Below are positions 1-7,873 of a stretch of DNA of 43,880 nucleotides, one piece after another. The notes below the pieces were generated by a model, which had not been told where the DNA came from, did not search any database, and saw nothing but the letters and a program-made list of their open reading frames with translations. Source of the stretch: JAGLQA01 sp023135565 (lineage in GTDB: Bacteria; Acidobacteriota; Aminicenantia; UBA2199); assembly GCA_030639305.1 (NCBI GenBank), contig DAOWCY010000036.1, positions 1 through 43,880 on the forward strand. The letters are read 5' to 3'. How positions within the stretch are numbered: position 1 is the first letter of the stretch; every line of letters begins with the position of its first letter. The translations under genes and the position numbers were made by a program.

Positions 1-2
1 CA

Positions 3-80
3 GGTCGCTTAAAGGAATGGTCTGAAATCTATCCGCAGTTATTGGTATTTTTTAGAGAAAGATTCGAGAAGTATCAATGA
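3..80 (+). pseudogene. C-terminal tail of an unidentified ORF cut by the window edge
   Basis: An open frame runs from the left edge to a TGA at 78-80 and encodes 25 residues, including LKEWSEIYPQLLVFF, rich in aromatic and charged residues. It could be the end of a transposase, because repeated motifs typical of element ends follow it, but 25 residues are too few to assign a family. Confidence 0.3.
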
Positions 81-135
81 GATGTTGTATATGCAGTATA
101 GGCTGTAGGAAAATAGTTTTCAACATTTTCGTACA

Positions 136-221
136 GTTTTCCACATGATTTCCACACGTTTTCCACAATGAAAAGTGGACGTAAACCTAATGTAGAAGCG
201 GTTTTCGTAAAGTTTTCCACA
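136..221. repeat. Short iterated TTTTCCACA motifs, possible insertion-element end
   Basis: The motif GTTTTCCACA occurs at 136-145, 158-167 and 212-221, with a variant ATTTCCACAC at 148-157. Clusters of short direct repeats like this are common in the terminal regions of some insertion sequences. They lie where the intron reverse transcriptase loses similarity to its family, so an element end that truncated the intron is a reasonable reading. No transposase gene is visible to confirm it. Confidence 0.3.
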
Positions 222-242
222 ATTTGGGCCGGGTCCATTTTT

Positions 243-944
243 ATCTATATTGTATATAATCATATCACTAAAGAATATGTACACAGAATACTTGACACTC
301 CCGTCCATCATCATGTACTTACCTTCTTCCATTACACCACTTTTCAGAAACCGGGTAATGTATCTGAGAAACTTCTTATCTGCAACTCTCACTTCCAGGA
401 ACCGTATGAGCCACTGATGATCCACATTATCAAAGAAACCTTTGATGTCAGCATCCACTATGTAGTTTACTGGTTTCACCATTAGCCTGCTATTTATTCT
501 CGCAAGGGCATCGTGGCAACTTCTGCCTTTCCTGTAACCATACGAGTTGTCGCAAAAGTCTACTTCGAATATGGCTTCAAGTATCCTGCTGAATGCCATC
601 TGTACCATCTTGTCCTCTAAGGCCGGGATTCCCAGCGGTCTCAGTTTGCCTCCAACCTTGGGAATGTACGTCCTACGACATGCCTGCGGACGGTAACTCA
701 TCTGTTTCATCTTCACTACCAGTTTATTTAAGTTTTCTTCCAGGTTCATTCCGTATTCTTCTTTGGTTACCCTGTCAACTCCCGCAGCCTTATTTCCGGT
801 CAACAGCTTAAAGCATTCCCTGAGACTATCTTTGTTAATCATGTGCATCAGGTTGTTGAACTTACAATCCTTGTCCGATTTTGCTATCCGGGTTATGAGA
901 CTTAGTTTTGTTTCCATCAGTTCACCAAATCGGCGCTCGGCCAA
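243..944 (-). pseudogene. ltrA: Group II intron reverse transcriptase/maturase, C-terminally truncated
   Basis: The protein carries the N-terminal part of a group II intron-encoded reverse transcriptase. RT-0/1 is seen as RRTYIPKVGGKLRPLGIP, RT-2 as DNSYGYRKGRSCHDAL, and RT-3 as YIVDADIKGFFDNVDH, which holds the first catalytic Asp. Family resemblance stops near residue 214 (about position 303). The following codons, down to the stop near 120, do not resemble RT, and the YADD active-site box, the X/maturase domain and the endonuclease domain are missing. The gene is therefore dead as a polymerase. The exact start is unclear: a TTG at 944 or an ATG near 919 are both possible. It lies downstream of the intron 5' RNA on the same strand. 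Confidence 0.85.
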
Positions 945-1412
945 TGTGTCCCTAAATCTCTGCGTAACAATGCAAGCCCCTTCGCTCCACAGGCATTACC
1001 CTGCTTCATCACTACTATGAGCTTGTCCGACTTCCTACCATACATCTCGGCTTCCTCGTGTTTTCTACTTGTCCGCCAATATTCCGATATTCCGGAAATA
1101 TGATAGGATCTCCCAGGTTCCGACACACTCCATGCAGTTCCATGCCACTGTCTGAGACCCCGACAAAGCTGTACCTTACTCGCATTAACGTAGGATACAA
1201 TGCTGGCTTCCAGCGTTTTGAAACTGTCGCCCTTTGTCACACAACTTTCGAGGCTTACAACATTCACTTGCGTTGCGGCCTGGAACCTTTCATTTGTTGG
1301 CTTCATTTAATTCGTTACCTCCTTAAATGCAACATAGATAACGGGCTGCTTGCTAAACTTTACCCGTGAGGGACTCGAACCCTCTGAAATGTGCCAGCTT
1401 ATCCTGGCGCAC
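303..1412 (-). mobile_element. Group II intron, 5' portion only
   Basis: On the minus strand the element starts with GTGCGCC at 1412-1406, the usual 5' start of bacterial group II introns. A hairpin follows (GTGCGCCAG pairing with CTGGCAC), then a second one, GAGGG-TTCGAGT-CCCTC, then several hundred bases of presumed domain I-III RNA, then the reverse transcriptase. A nominal reading frame at 917-1306 over the RNA part has no protein family I recognise and is best read as ribozyme sequence. Domains V and VI and the 3' end are absent, so self-splicing should be lost. The 5' exon is a copy of the dispersed repeat found throughout this window. Confidence 0.75.
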
Positions 1413-1465
1413 CAAAACTTTTTATGATTGAGAATCAAAAGCGCTCACACGCTGCCCCCCCTCTG
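1413..1465 (-). repeat. Dispersed hairpin repeat, 5' half, interrupted by the group II intron
   Basis: On the minus strand this reads GCAGCGTGTGAGCGCTTTTG, then an A/T stretch ending in AAAAAGTTTTG, where the intron begins. The intact copy near 13305-13360 continues past this point with ATCAAACTTTTT. The rest of this copy is not in the window. Confidence 0.7.
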
Positions 1466-1477
1466 TGCGCTCTGTGG

Positions 1478-4400
1478 CTAAAGCTTTTTTTCTAATGCTT
1501 CGGCCATGCTGTACGCCACCCGGTAACCGTTTTCGATGCGTTCTGCGTCGCTGAGGCCGCGTTTCAGCATTTCGTATTCCGGGATATTGTCGTAAAAATG
1601 CGCGTCTTCCGATTTGTAGAGATCATCGAATTCCGACACGTCGAGAGCGTACTCTTCGGTTTTTTGCAGGTGTGCCGCGGCGGGCAGGTCGAGCAGCTTT
1701 CCCGGTTTTTCTTGCCCCAAAAGTATCTGCGCGCAGAGCAGGTGCAGGTCGGCCAATCGCAGCCGGTAGCCGTTGCGCAGAGCAACATTGTGGGCTTCTC
1801 TCAGCAGTTTTTCGGCCTCGGTGAAGCCTTTCGTTTTCTTCCCCGCCCCTGCCTTTGCCCATTCCAGGCGGGCGCATCCTATTAAGATATCCGCTTCCAT
1901 TTCTACGAGATTCACCCGGCGGCAGCGGCGCAGCGCCTCATGTAGGCAGCGTTCGGCGGCGGTGATTTCCGCCCCCGGCTGTACCGGTAGCGTTTCTTTC
2001 ACCTGCTGGAAATGCTCATCATAAAAAGCGGCCTCGAAAGGCTTCACCTTTGCGCCGGAAATATGGCACTGCACCAATGCCTCGCCTAAGAGCCAATAAG
2101 CGCGGACAAAATCACGTGTATTTGGCCTTGATTTTGCTTTTAATTCACAGTAATCTAATGATTTTATAGAGTGAGCTAACGCATCCAGGCTCAGCGCCGC
2201 GCACTTTTTCTCCTGCCCGGTTTGAACGCCGGACAGCCGCGCCTGCATGAGGGCGAATAGGCAGCGGTAAGCATAATCCACACTTAAGCCCTGGTAATGT
2301 CCTGTTTTTTTCCAGTAAGCAGTAGATTTGTCCAATTCATCTTCGGCAGTGGTGTTTCTTCCTGATGGATTATGATTCTTCAAGCCCCTGACCCAGCCCC
2401 GAAAAGCCAGCGCCCGGCCCAACTCCCGGTGGCCGATGGCCTCATCGAATTTAGTCTCTATTGCTATATAAAGTTCGATACTTTTGCGCAGATGGCCCGC
2501 GGCGGCGCAGAGTTGGCCGATCGGCAGTTGAGCCATATGTGCCACATTTCCCAGGCCGATGGCAAGATTTTTTTTGCTGCCTTGTTTTTCTCGCAATTTC
2601 ATTTGTGACTTGAACAACGGCACGGCTTTTTGGGGCAAACCGGAGAGGGCGTAAACATTGGCTAAATCATTTAATATCAACGCTTGATCACTTTCGTTTT
2701 TTAGCTTGGGTAAATGACTTTCGCCATCAGGAAATAATCCCTTTAAAAGCTCTATTTGTAACTGGTAAGCTGATAATTGATAGTATGTTGGCTTGTCGAT
2801 TCTTGCATGAAACAGTTCCCGCGCCTCATCGTACTTCCCGGCTTTGACAAGGTGAAAATAGAGTTCGATCACCGGAGTCAGGTCGTCTAAAGTAACCACT
2901 TTTTTTTCTTCGGGCAGGGCCTGGAAATAAACCACCGCCTGGTCATGCACGGCGGCCCGGTCGGTCAAACTATCGTACAAAAAAGAACGCAGGATGGGGT
3001 GGAAATCGAATGATTCGCCCCGCTCATCATAAAACAAAAAACCCAGGCTGCGCAACTCCATCAGCGACTGCCAGAGCCGCTCTTCCGCTATTTTTGGGAA
3101 CAAAGCTTGTGCTGATGCGAAATCGAAAACGCCGCGAAAAACAGCGATAGTGGAGGCGATCTCTTTCTCTTCTTTCGACAGCAGATCGAAACTGCGGTTC
3201 AATATCTTCTGCGGCTTTTCCTCTTCTATAATATTCTGTGTGTAAGCCGATTGGATGTCTTTCTTGCGGCTGCGCTTCACCGCCGAACAGAGCAGCTTTA
3301 CCATCAATGGATGATTGTTGTAAACTTTCCCGGCCCCCTCCAACTCCGCCCGCGTACCCAACACCCCTTCGTTTCTCATAAAATCCACCGCATCCGCAGG
3401 CGACAGCCCGGCCAAAAACACCCGGCTTACCCCACTCAGTTCCTCCAAAACAAAAGGCGTCAGCCGCGTGGTGATCAGCGTCTTGGTGGCGCAGGAAGTA
3501 AGATATTGCAAAAACCGCTCCGCCAGCGGATGCACCGCCTGCCGCTGCCGCTTTTCCCATTCGGCCTCTTTTTGTTTACCGGCCAGCCCAGACCGCTTCT
3601 CAAAGTTCTCAGAAAGGTCTACCAGCGCAGTCCCCTCTTGAGAGGGGTGGCGCTGAGGGGCTTTTTCTTTTTTGCCCCGAAGCGACGGGGTGTGTTCATC
3701 CACAACATCCTGATACATGGCGTTCATGCCGGAATACCCGCGCAGCGCCCGCTCAAAACCATCCAAAACCAACAAAAAACGGCTGCGACACAAAATCGCA
3801 AACAATTTCTCTAAGTCGATGGCGCTCAAACCCTGCTGTTTGTCGGCATCCAAACCCAATACGTAACATCCTAAATGAAACAAAAAACTCTCAAAAGGAG
3901 CATCATAAAAAGACCACCAAAAAACCCCGGCCCACTCCGCTTTCGCTTCTCTCATCCGCCGCAGCCAGACCCAGGACAAAGCGCTCTTGCCCATGCCGCC
4001 GATAGCTTCCAAAACCAACACCGGTTCTTCTTTTTTATAAAACCAGTTGGAAAGCAGCGCCTTTTCCGCTTCCCTGCCGGTGAAATTTTTCGGCAGCGGG
4101 TAAGGATGAGCGATATAAGGTTCAGGCGGCGGGAAAATTATTTCTTGTTTCGCCGCTTTTTCCCCGGGCATTTGTTTTTTCGCCGCCGCAGCTTTGCCTA
4201 AGGAGGCCGTTACCCCGGCTTTAAAGTTTTCAACCGTAGTAAAAGGAGAGCAGACATTCTCCTTTTTAACGATGCCTAAGAAAGCCTCCAGCTCAGTCTT
4301 TTTATCATATTCGATGAATTTAGGTTTCCAATCGAAATCTTCATCAACGATGAAACAGAGGCACTCTTTGCCTTCTTTTTTTGCCAGTTCGTATTCCTGT

Positions 4401-4633
4401 TGGGTGATGGATTTATCGTCGCCATCGGGTATAAAGCCATACCTGTACGCATAAATGCCCACAAAAACATCGCACTCGCTTACTTCGTCTTTAGAAACCT
4501 TTTTAGGCTCGCCATCCCGGCTGTCGAAATACTCCATAGCCAGCGGCACACATTTGTGCTGATTCGCCACCTCGATGGCTGCTTTACGGTACTTTATTAA
4601 ATCTTTGTATGTAGAAGAAATAAAGACTTTCAT
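1478..4633 (-). CDS. DUF4062-STAND NTPase-TPR protein
   Basis: The start is placed at the ATG giving MKVFISSTYKDL, because GGAGGA lies just upstream (4639-4644); a longer start adds 12 unlikely residues. The order of domains is DUF4062 (residues about 1-90, with the family's FISSTYKDL opening), a linker, then a P-loop NTPase with GGMGKSA at about 212-218 and Walker B LLVLDGFERA. A winged-helix-like region and a long C-terminal half with helical, TPR-like repeats follow. This is a STAND architecture: the repeats sense, the NTPase switches, and DUF4062 may act as effector or adaptor. Such proteins are frequent in defence islands, but no activity can be proven here. A low-complexity insert between the NTPase motifs comes from a palindromic repeat (see 3601-3700). 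The gene stands alone on its transcript. Confidence 0.8.
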   Translation of the reverse strand: MKVFISSTYKDLIKYRKAAIEVANQHKCVPLAMEYFDSRDGEPKKVSKDEVSECDVFVGIYAYRYGFIPDGDDKSITQQEYELAKKEGKECLCFIVDEDFDWKPKFIEYDKKTELEAFLGIVKKENVCSPFTTVENFKAGVTASLGKAAAAKKQMPGEKAAKQEIIFPPPEPYIAHPYPLPKNFTGREAEKALLSNWFYKKEEPVLVLEAIGGMGKSALSWVWLRRMREAKAEWAGVFWWSFYDAPFESFLFHLGCYVLGLDADKQQGLSAIDLEKLFAILCRSRFLLVLDGFERALRGYSGMNAMYQDVVDEHTPSLRGKKEKAPQRHPSQEGTALVDLSENFEKRSGLAGKQKEAEWEKRQRQAVHPLAERFLQYLTSCATKTLITTRLTPFVLEELSGVSRVFLAGLSPADAVDFMRNEGVLGTRAELEGAGKVYNNHPLMVKLLCSAVKRSRKKDIQSAYTQNIIEEEKPQKILNRSFDLLSKEEKEIASTIAVFRGVFDFASAQALFPKIAEERLWQSLMELRSLGFLFYDERGESFDFHPILRSFLYDSLTDRAAVHDQAVVYFQALPEEKKVVTLDDLTPVIELYFHLVKAGKYDEARELFHARIDKPTYYQLSAYQLQIELLKGLFPDGESHLPKLKNESDQALILNDLANVYALSGLPQKAVPLFKSQMKLREKQGSKKNLAIGLGNVAHMAQLPIGQLCAAAGHLRKSIELYIAIETKFDEAIGHRELGRALAFRGWVRGLKNHNPSGRNTTAEDELDKSTAYWKKTGHYQGLSVDYAYRCLFALMQARLSGVQTGQEKKCAALSLDALAHSIKSLDYCELKAKSRPNTRDFVRAYWLLGEALVQCHISGAKVKPFEAAFYDEHFQQVKETLPVQPGAEITAAERCLHEALRRCRRVNLVEMEADILIGCARLEWAKAGAGKKTKGFTEAEKLLREAHNVALRNGYRLRLADLHLLCAQILLGQEKPGKLLDLPAAAHLQKTEEYALDVSEFDDLYKSEDAHFYDNIPEYEMLKRGLSDAERIENGYRVAYSMAEALEKKL
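3601..3700. repeat. Palindromic repeat translated in frame inside the STAND gene
   Basis: Two hairpins lie within the coding region: CCCCTCTTGAGAGGGG at 3632-3647 and CCCCG-AAGCGA-CGGGG at 3675-3690. The encoded peptide on the minus strand includes HTPSLRGKKEKAPQRHPSQE, a polar and basic stretch between Walker B and the rest of the NTPase that looks like a non-homologous insert. It is a different sequence from the main repeat family of this window. Confidence 0.55.
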
Positions 4634-4659
4634 TGTCTTCCTCCGCTCTCGAAAACAAA

Positions 4660-4688
4660 ACCTTACCATAAAAACAAAAAAATATCAA
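4660..4688 (-). promoter_or_regulatory. Candidate promoter for the DUF4062 gene
   Basis: On the minus strand TTGATA (4688-4683) is followed after 17 nt by TAAGGT (4665-4660). The start codon is 26 nt further on, behind a GGAGGA ribosome site. Confidence 0.4.
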
Positions 4689-4710
4689 AAGCAGCGGATA
4701 CCGGCTAACC

Positions 4711-4724
4711 CGGGCACGTGCCCG
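4711..4724. other. Perfect palindrome CGGGCACGTGCCCG followed by T-run
   Basis: A 14-bp palindrome with CTTTTT after it on the plus strand lies between the PIN toxin and the DUF4062 gene. It might be a weak hairpin terminator for plus-strand transcription, but both flanking genes are on the minus strand, so its role is unclear. Confidence 0.3.
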
Positions 4725-4753
4725 CTTTTTGAAAAATAGGGAATTGCTTATTT

Positions 4754-5209
4754 TTATCGACCGGTTGTTGAGAACCTTTCTTCTTCCATCTTCTCCAATG
4801 CTTCCAAAAACTTCCTGACTCGAACAATTTTAACATTTCTATATTCTTTTGGTGGAAAATGTCGAATGTTTTTTGTCACAAGATAATCTGCATTTCCAGC
4901 TACCGCACATTCTAAGAAGTAATTATCAGATGCGTCGGAACAAGCTTTCAATTGAAAATCAGGTTTGATCCAATCTGCGTGAGTGTGCAGCGCGTTTATT
5001 ATACGTTCCTTTTCAGGTTGCCTTGAGAATGGAGTTAACCAATCGGCAACGGTGTTATATTCATCCCAGATAGGTTCAGACAGCAGCAGCTTAAAATAAT
5101 CGTCGGCGCGAGTCATCCAATCTATCAATTTTGAAGACGCCCCACGAGAGCTAAGGATTGCGGATATGATATGATTTGTATCGATCACAACCCTTAAGAT
5201 TTTAATCAT
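4754..5209 (-). CDS. PIN-domain toxin (putative RNase)
   Basis: A 151-residue PIN-fold protein of the COG1569-type 'toxin-antitoxin toxin component, PIN family'. The N-terminal acidic motif is VVIDTNHIISAIL, and the conserved C-terminal motif SDNYFLECAVAGNADYLVTK supplies further acidic metal ligands, as expected for a Mg-dependent single-strand RNase. Length is typical. It overlaps the upstream gene by 8 nt, so the two are translationally coupled with the antitoxin first, the usual order for VapBC-like modules. The target RNA cannot be inferred. Confidence 0.85.
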   Translation of the reverse strand: MIKILRVVIDTNHIISAILSSRGASSKLIDWMTRADDYFKLLLSEPIWDEYNTVADWLTPFSRQPEKERIINALHTHADWIKPDFQLKACSDASDNYFLECAVAGNADYLVTKNIRHFPPKEYRNVKIVRVRKFLEALEKMEEERFSTTGR

Positions 5210-5459
5210 TAGATCCGTTTATGCTTTTTCTATACTTTTTTATTGCCTGGTCGATGTTTTTTGAGGAGATACCGCCTTTTCGACGCACCTCAGCCCGGAT
5301 GGACTCGACATCTTCGATAAGTTGTTCTTTCCACCTGTATTTTTTGTGCAATTTTAGTAATGATGTAATGGCTGTTTTGACGTTTCCATTATAGTTGTTT
5401 TGAACAACATCGTTGAAGTGTTTTTCAATATCTTCCGGTAATTCTATCGCTATCATCAT
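5202..5459 (-). CDS. Antitoxin partner of the PIN toxin
   Basis: An 85-residue, highly charged protein that begins MMIAIELPEDIEKHFND, resembling the small ribbon-helix-helix-like antitoxins found next to PIN toxins. No catalytic motif is seen. GAGG precedes the double ATG by about 6 nt. It overlaps the toxin gene by 8 nt. The role as toxin neutraliser and autorepressor is inferred from position and size. Confidence 0.7.
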   Translation of the reverse strand: MMIAIELPEDIEKHFNDVVQNNYNGNVKTAITSLLKLHKKYRWKEQLIEDVESIRAEVRRKGGISSKNIDQAIKKYRKSINGSND

Positions 5460-5608
5460 TTACCTCGATTAAAGCATAATACACACGAATAAGTTACCAC
5501 AAGGGGAAGGAAAAATCAAGTGCTCTTCCAAAACAAAATAGCTATTCGAGAATTCTGAGGGACTTATCTCCGGCGGGGGTGCGGCGCACTCACCCTATAA
5601 GGGGCTGG

Positions 5609-7408
5609 TTACTGCGCCTCGCCGCTGTAAACCAACCGCGGACCACAAAAAACCAATACTAACTTTATCAACCCGGTCCGTCCGATGGCCTTGCGGAATT
5701 GTTCATCCGCACTGTACTGTTTTAATTGGGCTTCCGCTTCCTCCCGTAATTTTTGTACTTCCCCGGCGGGAACCTCAGCTTTAGCGGCGGATGATTTTAG
5801 ATATTTGATCTCGATGAGATAAGAGTATTTGATCGCCGGGTATTGAGCCAGGAAAGGCTCCAAAACTAAGTCTGCGAAACCTCGATTCAACTCTTTCTCC
5901 GAATGTACGATATATAAATTACTGAGACCTAAGTAAACATTTAAAAACGCCTGGATCGCTTTTTCCCGGGTCATTAAATCGCGCAGACCCAGGGCCGACT
6001 GCATCCGTTCGCTAATATAATCCAGTAAAGGCCGCCATTTGCCCTGGAAAGCCATCTCCCGCATCAACGCTGCGTAGCGATCCATATCCAGGCTGAATAC
6101 CCGGGTTTCAGCATAGGTTTCTTTGATATAGTCGTAGTATAACCCTTTGACGGTTTCGTTGGGGATGCTGAGAATGGCGTTGTTCGCCTCGTCTATACCG
6201 CTGATGGTTAAAAGTCCGAAATAAAATAAAAGAGAGATAAAATTCTCCGGGGCGGTTAATTTATCCACCGGGAAACCTTTTTCGATAGTAGAATGAACGG
6301 AACCGGTTTCGATAATTTTCGTGAGTTTGGAAAAATTGCCGTTTGACTTAGATAAACCGGGAGCACCTTTTTGGTCGATGATAATCAAGTGCCGCAGCTT
6401 TTGGTAATCGATGCGCACGCTGCGGTCTACGATGTCCCTGGGGATGCGGGAATTTATAAAATAGTTATCTAAAAAATACAATACCTGGACGGAATTGAAA
6501 ACCTCCTTTTCCGCGTCCATGGAAAAGCGGTAGCGATTATACCAGCGGCGCATAAGCGGCAGCAGTTCCGCCGTGGGGTGGTGAATTTTTCCCGCCTGCC
6601 TGTAGTATTCGATCATGGTTTCCACTTCGCCGCGGGTAAACCCCAGCATGTCGTTTATACCGGGGTCGAGAGAGATATTCCCGGCAATGTTAAAACCGGA
6701 AGTGACGTCGTCTAAGGTGATGGGCGAAACGCCGGTCATAAATAGTCTTGAAATGGGAGCGTCCGGGCCGGAGGTGCCGCTTTTGAGCACATTGAAGAAA
6801 GCCCGGAAAAAACCTTCTCCATGAGTCAACTTTTGGTATTCTGGTTCCCCGGCGGTAGATAAAATGGTGTTGGCGAAATTGTCGTATTCGTCGATAAAAA
6901 CATACACTTTTTGTTTTTTTTCCCGGCAGTATTTCAGGACAGTTTCGATGATGTCCGAGGGATTTTTTTTAGCGGCGAGTTCTGTTTTGGCTTCGTCGGG
7001 CGTTATGCCCAGCAGTTCTTTATAGTGATATAAAAAAATGTCCGAACTGTTTTTGACGTGGCTTAAGAAGGAATCCTCAACCTGGTGAACATCGGGATTC
7101 ACCGCGGAGAAGTCGAATTTTAAAATCAGGTATTTGTTTTTTCCCGGCGTAGGGTCTCGATGGATGGCGGTATCTTTGAAAAAAAAATCGAAGCGGTCTT
7201 TGCGATCGATGTCGTAGTAAACCTGGAGAGTGGAGAGGAAGAGGGATTTTCCAAAGCGCCGCGGCCGGATAAAAAATAAGAAATATCCTTTTTCTTCGAT
7301 ATGCCTGATAAACCTTGTTTTATCCACATAGTAGAGGTTATCTTCCCGGAAGAGGGTATAATTGGAAATCCCGTAGGGGATTTTTTTCAGGCTTTTTATT
7401 TTTTTCAT
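5609..7408 (-). CDS. AAA-ATPase-like / PD-(D/E)XK nuclease-like protein
   Basis: The family is AAA-ATPase_like plus a C-terminal PD-(D/E)XK nuclease domain (formerly DUF1703), about 600 residues in all, full length. The start is MKKIKSLKKIPYGISN, then YYVDKTRFI, typical of the family, then a Walker-A-like loop RPRRFGKS and the Walker-B-like VYVFIDEYDNF. The C-terminal nuclease motif is seen as GFADLVLEP followed by YLIEIKYLK (D...ExK). Such genes are numerous in gut and anaerobic bacteria and their function is not known. The ATG at 7408 is chosen because a promoter ends 7 nt upstream, which excludes the upstream in-frame ATG at 7444. Confidence 0.8.
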   Translation of the reverse strand: MKKIKSLKKIPYGISNYTLFREDNLYYVDKTRFIRHIEEKGYFLFFIRPRRFGKSLFLSTLQVYYDIDRKDRFDFFFKDTAIHRDPTPGKNKYLILKFDFSAVNPDVHQVEDSFLSHVKNSSDIFLYHYKELLGITPDEAKTELAAKKNPSDIIETVLKYCREKKQKVYVFIDEYDNFANTILSTAGEPEYQKLTHGEGFFRAFFNVLKSGTSGPDAPISRLFMTGVSPITLDDVTSGFNIAGNISLDPGINDMLGFTRGEVETMIEYYRQAGKIHHPTAELLPLMRRWYNRYRFSMDAEKEVFNSVQVLYFLDNYFINSRIPRDIVDRSVRIDYQKLRHLIIIDQKGAPGLSKSNGNFSKLTKIIETGSVHSTIEKGFPVDKLTAPENFISLLFYFGLLTISGIDEANNAILSIPNETVKGLYYDYIKETYAETRVFSLDMDRYAALMREMAFQGKWRPLLDYISERMQSALGLRDLMTREKAIQAFLNVYLGLSNLYIVHSEKELNRGFADLVLEPFLAQYPAIKYSYLIEIKYLKSSAAKAEVPAGEVQKLREEAEAQLKQYSADEQFRKAIGRTGLIKLVLVFCGPRLVYSGEAQ

Positions 7409-7415
7409 AGTTTTA

Positions 7416-7444
7416 ATGTTAAAACAAAGGCTGGCATATGTCAA
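7416..7444 (-). promoter_or_regulatory. Promoter placing the transcript start at the ATG (leaderless)
   Basis: Minus strand: TTGACA (7444-7439), 17-nt spacer, TAACAT (7421-7416), then 7 nt to ATG at 7408. There is no room for a ribosome binding site. Confidence 0.65.
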
Positions 7445-7478
7445 GGTTTATTCATTTTCGGCCAGGAATTCTAAATAT

Positions 7479-7512
7479 GGCCCACAGGTTACCCGGATTT
7501 ACACAAATTTTG
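7479..7512 (+). repeat. Second intergenic repeat type, copy 1
   Basis: The sequence GGCCCACAGGTTACCCGGAT followed by ACAAATTTT recurs almost unchanged at 31487-31520. It is unrelated to the hairpin repeat family. The rest of the 465-bp gap between 7409 and 7873 holds two copies of that family and no convincing gene. Confidence 0.6.
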
Positions 7513-7702
7513 AAAAAAAGAACCGGGCAGTCTATAAGCGGCCTTCCCTTTTGGCTCGATCGAGGAAATCCTCGGTTAAGATATGACTTTTAGTCTTTTC
7601 CCTTAACCTCCCGGCAATGCTTACGTTTGTTCAGTGACCGGGATTTCGGTGCGTAGAAGTGTACAAATGTTGCAAAACAAGACTTGACCCCGATAACGAT
7701 AA

Positions 7703-7750
7703 TCCCTGCCGGGGGCCAAACTTTTGAAAAAGTTTGAACAAAACTTTTGA
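7703..7750 (-). repeat. Dispersed hairpin repeat copy, minus orientation
   Basis: On the minus strand this reads CAAAAGTTTTGTTCAAACTT, TTTCAAAAGTTTGG and CCCCCGGCAGGG. The stem is AAACTTTT/AAAAGTTT. The 3' CCGGAGGCAA end is missing. Confidence 0.7.
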
Positions 7751-7810
7751 TGAGCGCGACGTCCCGGCCAATTTTCCAGCGTTCATGAATGGCACAAACG
7801 TTTCGCTAAA

Positions 7811-7870
7811 TAGAAGTTTTTGGAAGTCCAGAAACCTTTTTTCAAAAAGGTTTTTGGCCGCCGGAGGCAA
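7811..7870 (+). repeat. Dispersed hairpin repeat copy abutting the uvrC stop codon
   Basis: GAAGTTTTTGG, then the hairpin AAACC-TTTTTTCAAAAA-GGTTT, then GGCCGCCGGAGGCAA. It ends 3 bp from the uvrC stop codon (7874-7876). The stem differs from the AAACTTTT stem of other copies yet still pairs. Confidence 0.7.
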
Positions 7871-7873
7871 CAA

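Noticed and set aside
917..1306. 129-codon minus-strand frame with a ribosome site ahead of the reverse transcriptase
   Set aside because: No protein family is recognisable, and the position matches intron RNA domains; treated as ribozyme sequence.
1365..1400. tRNA-like T-arm (GAGGG-TTCGAGT-CCCTC on the minus strand)
   Set aside because: No anticodon arm, D arm or matching acceptor stem is present, and it lies right behind the group II intron 5' start, where domain I hairpins are expected.
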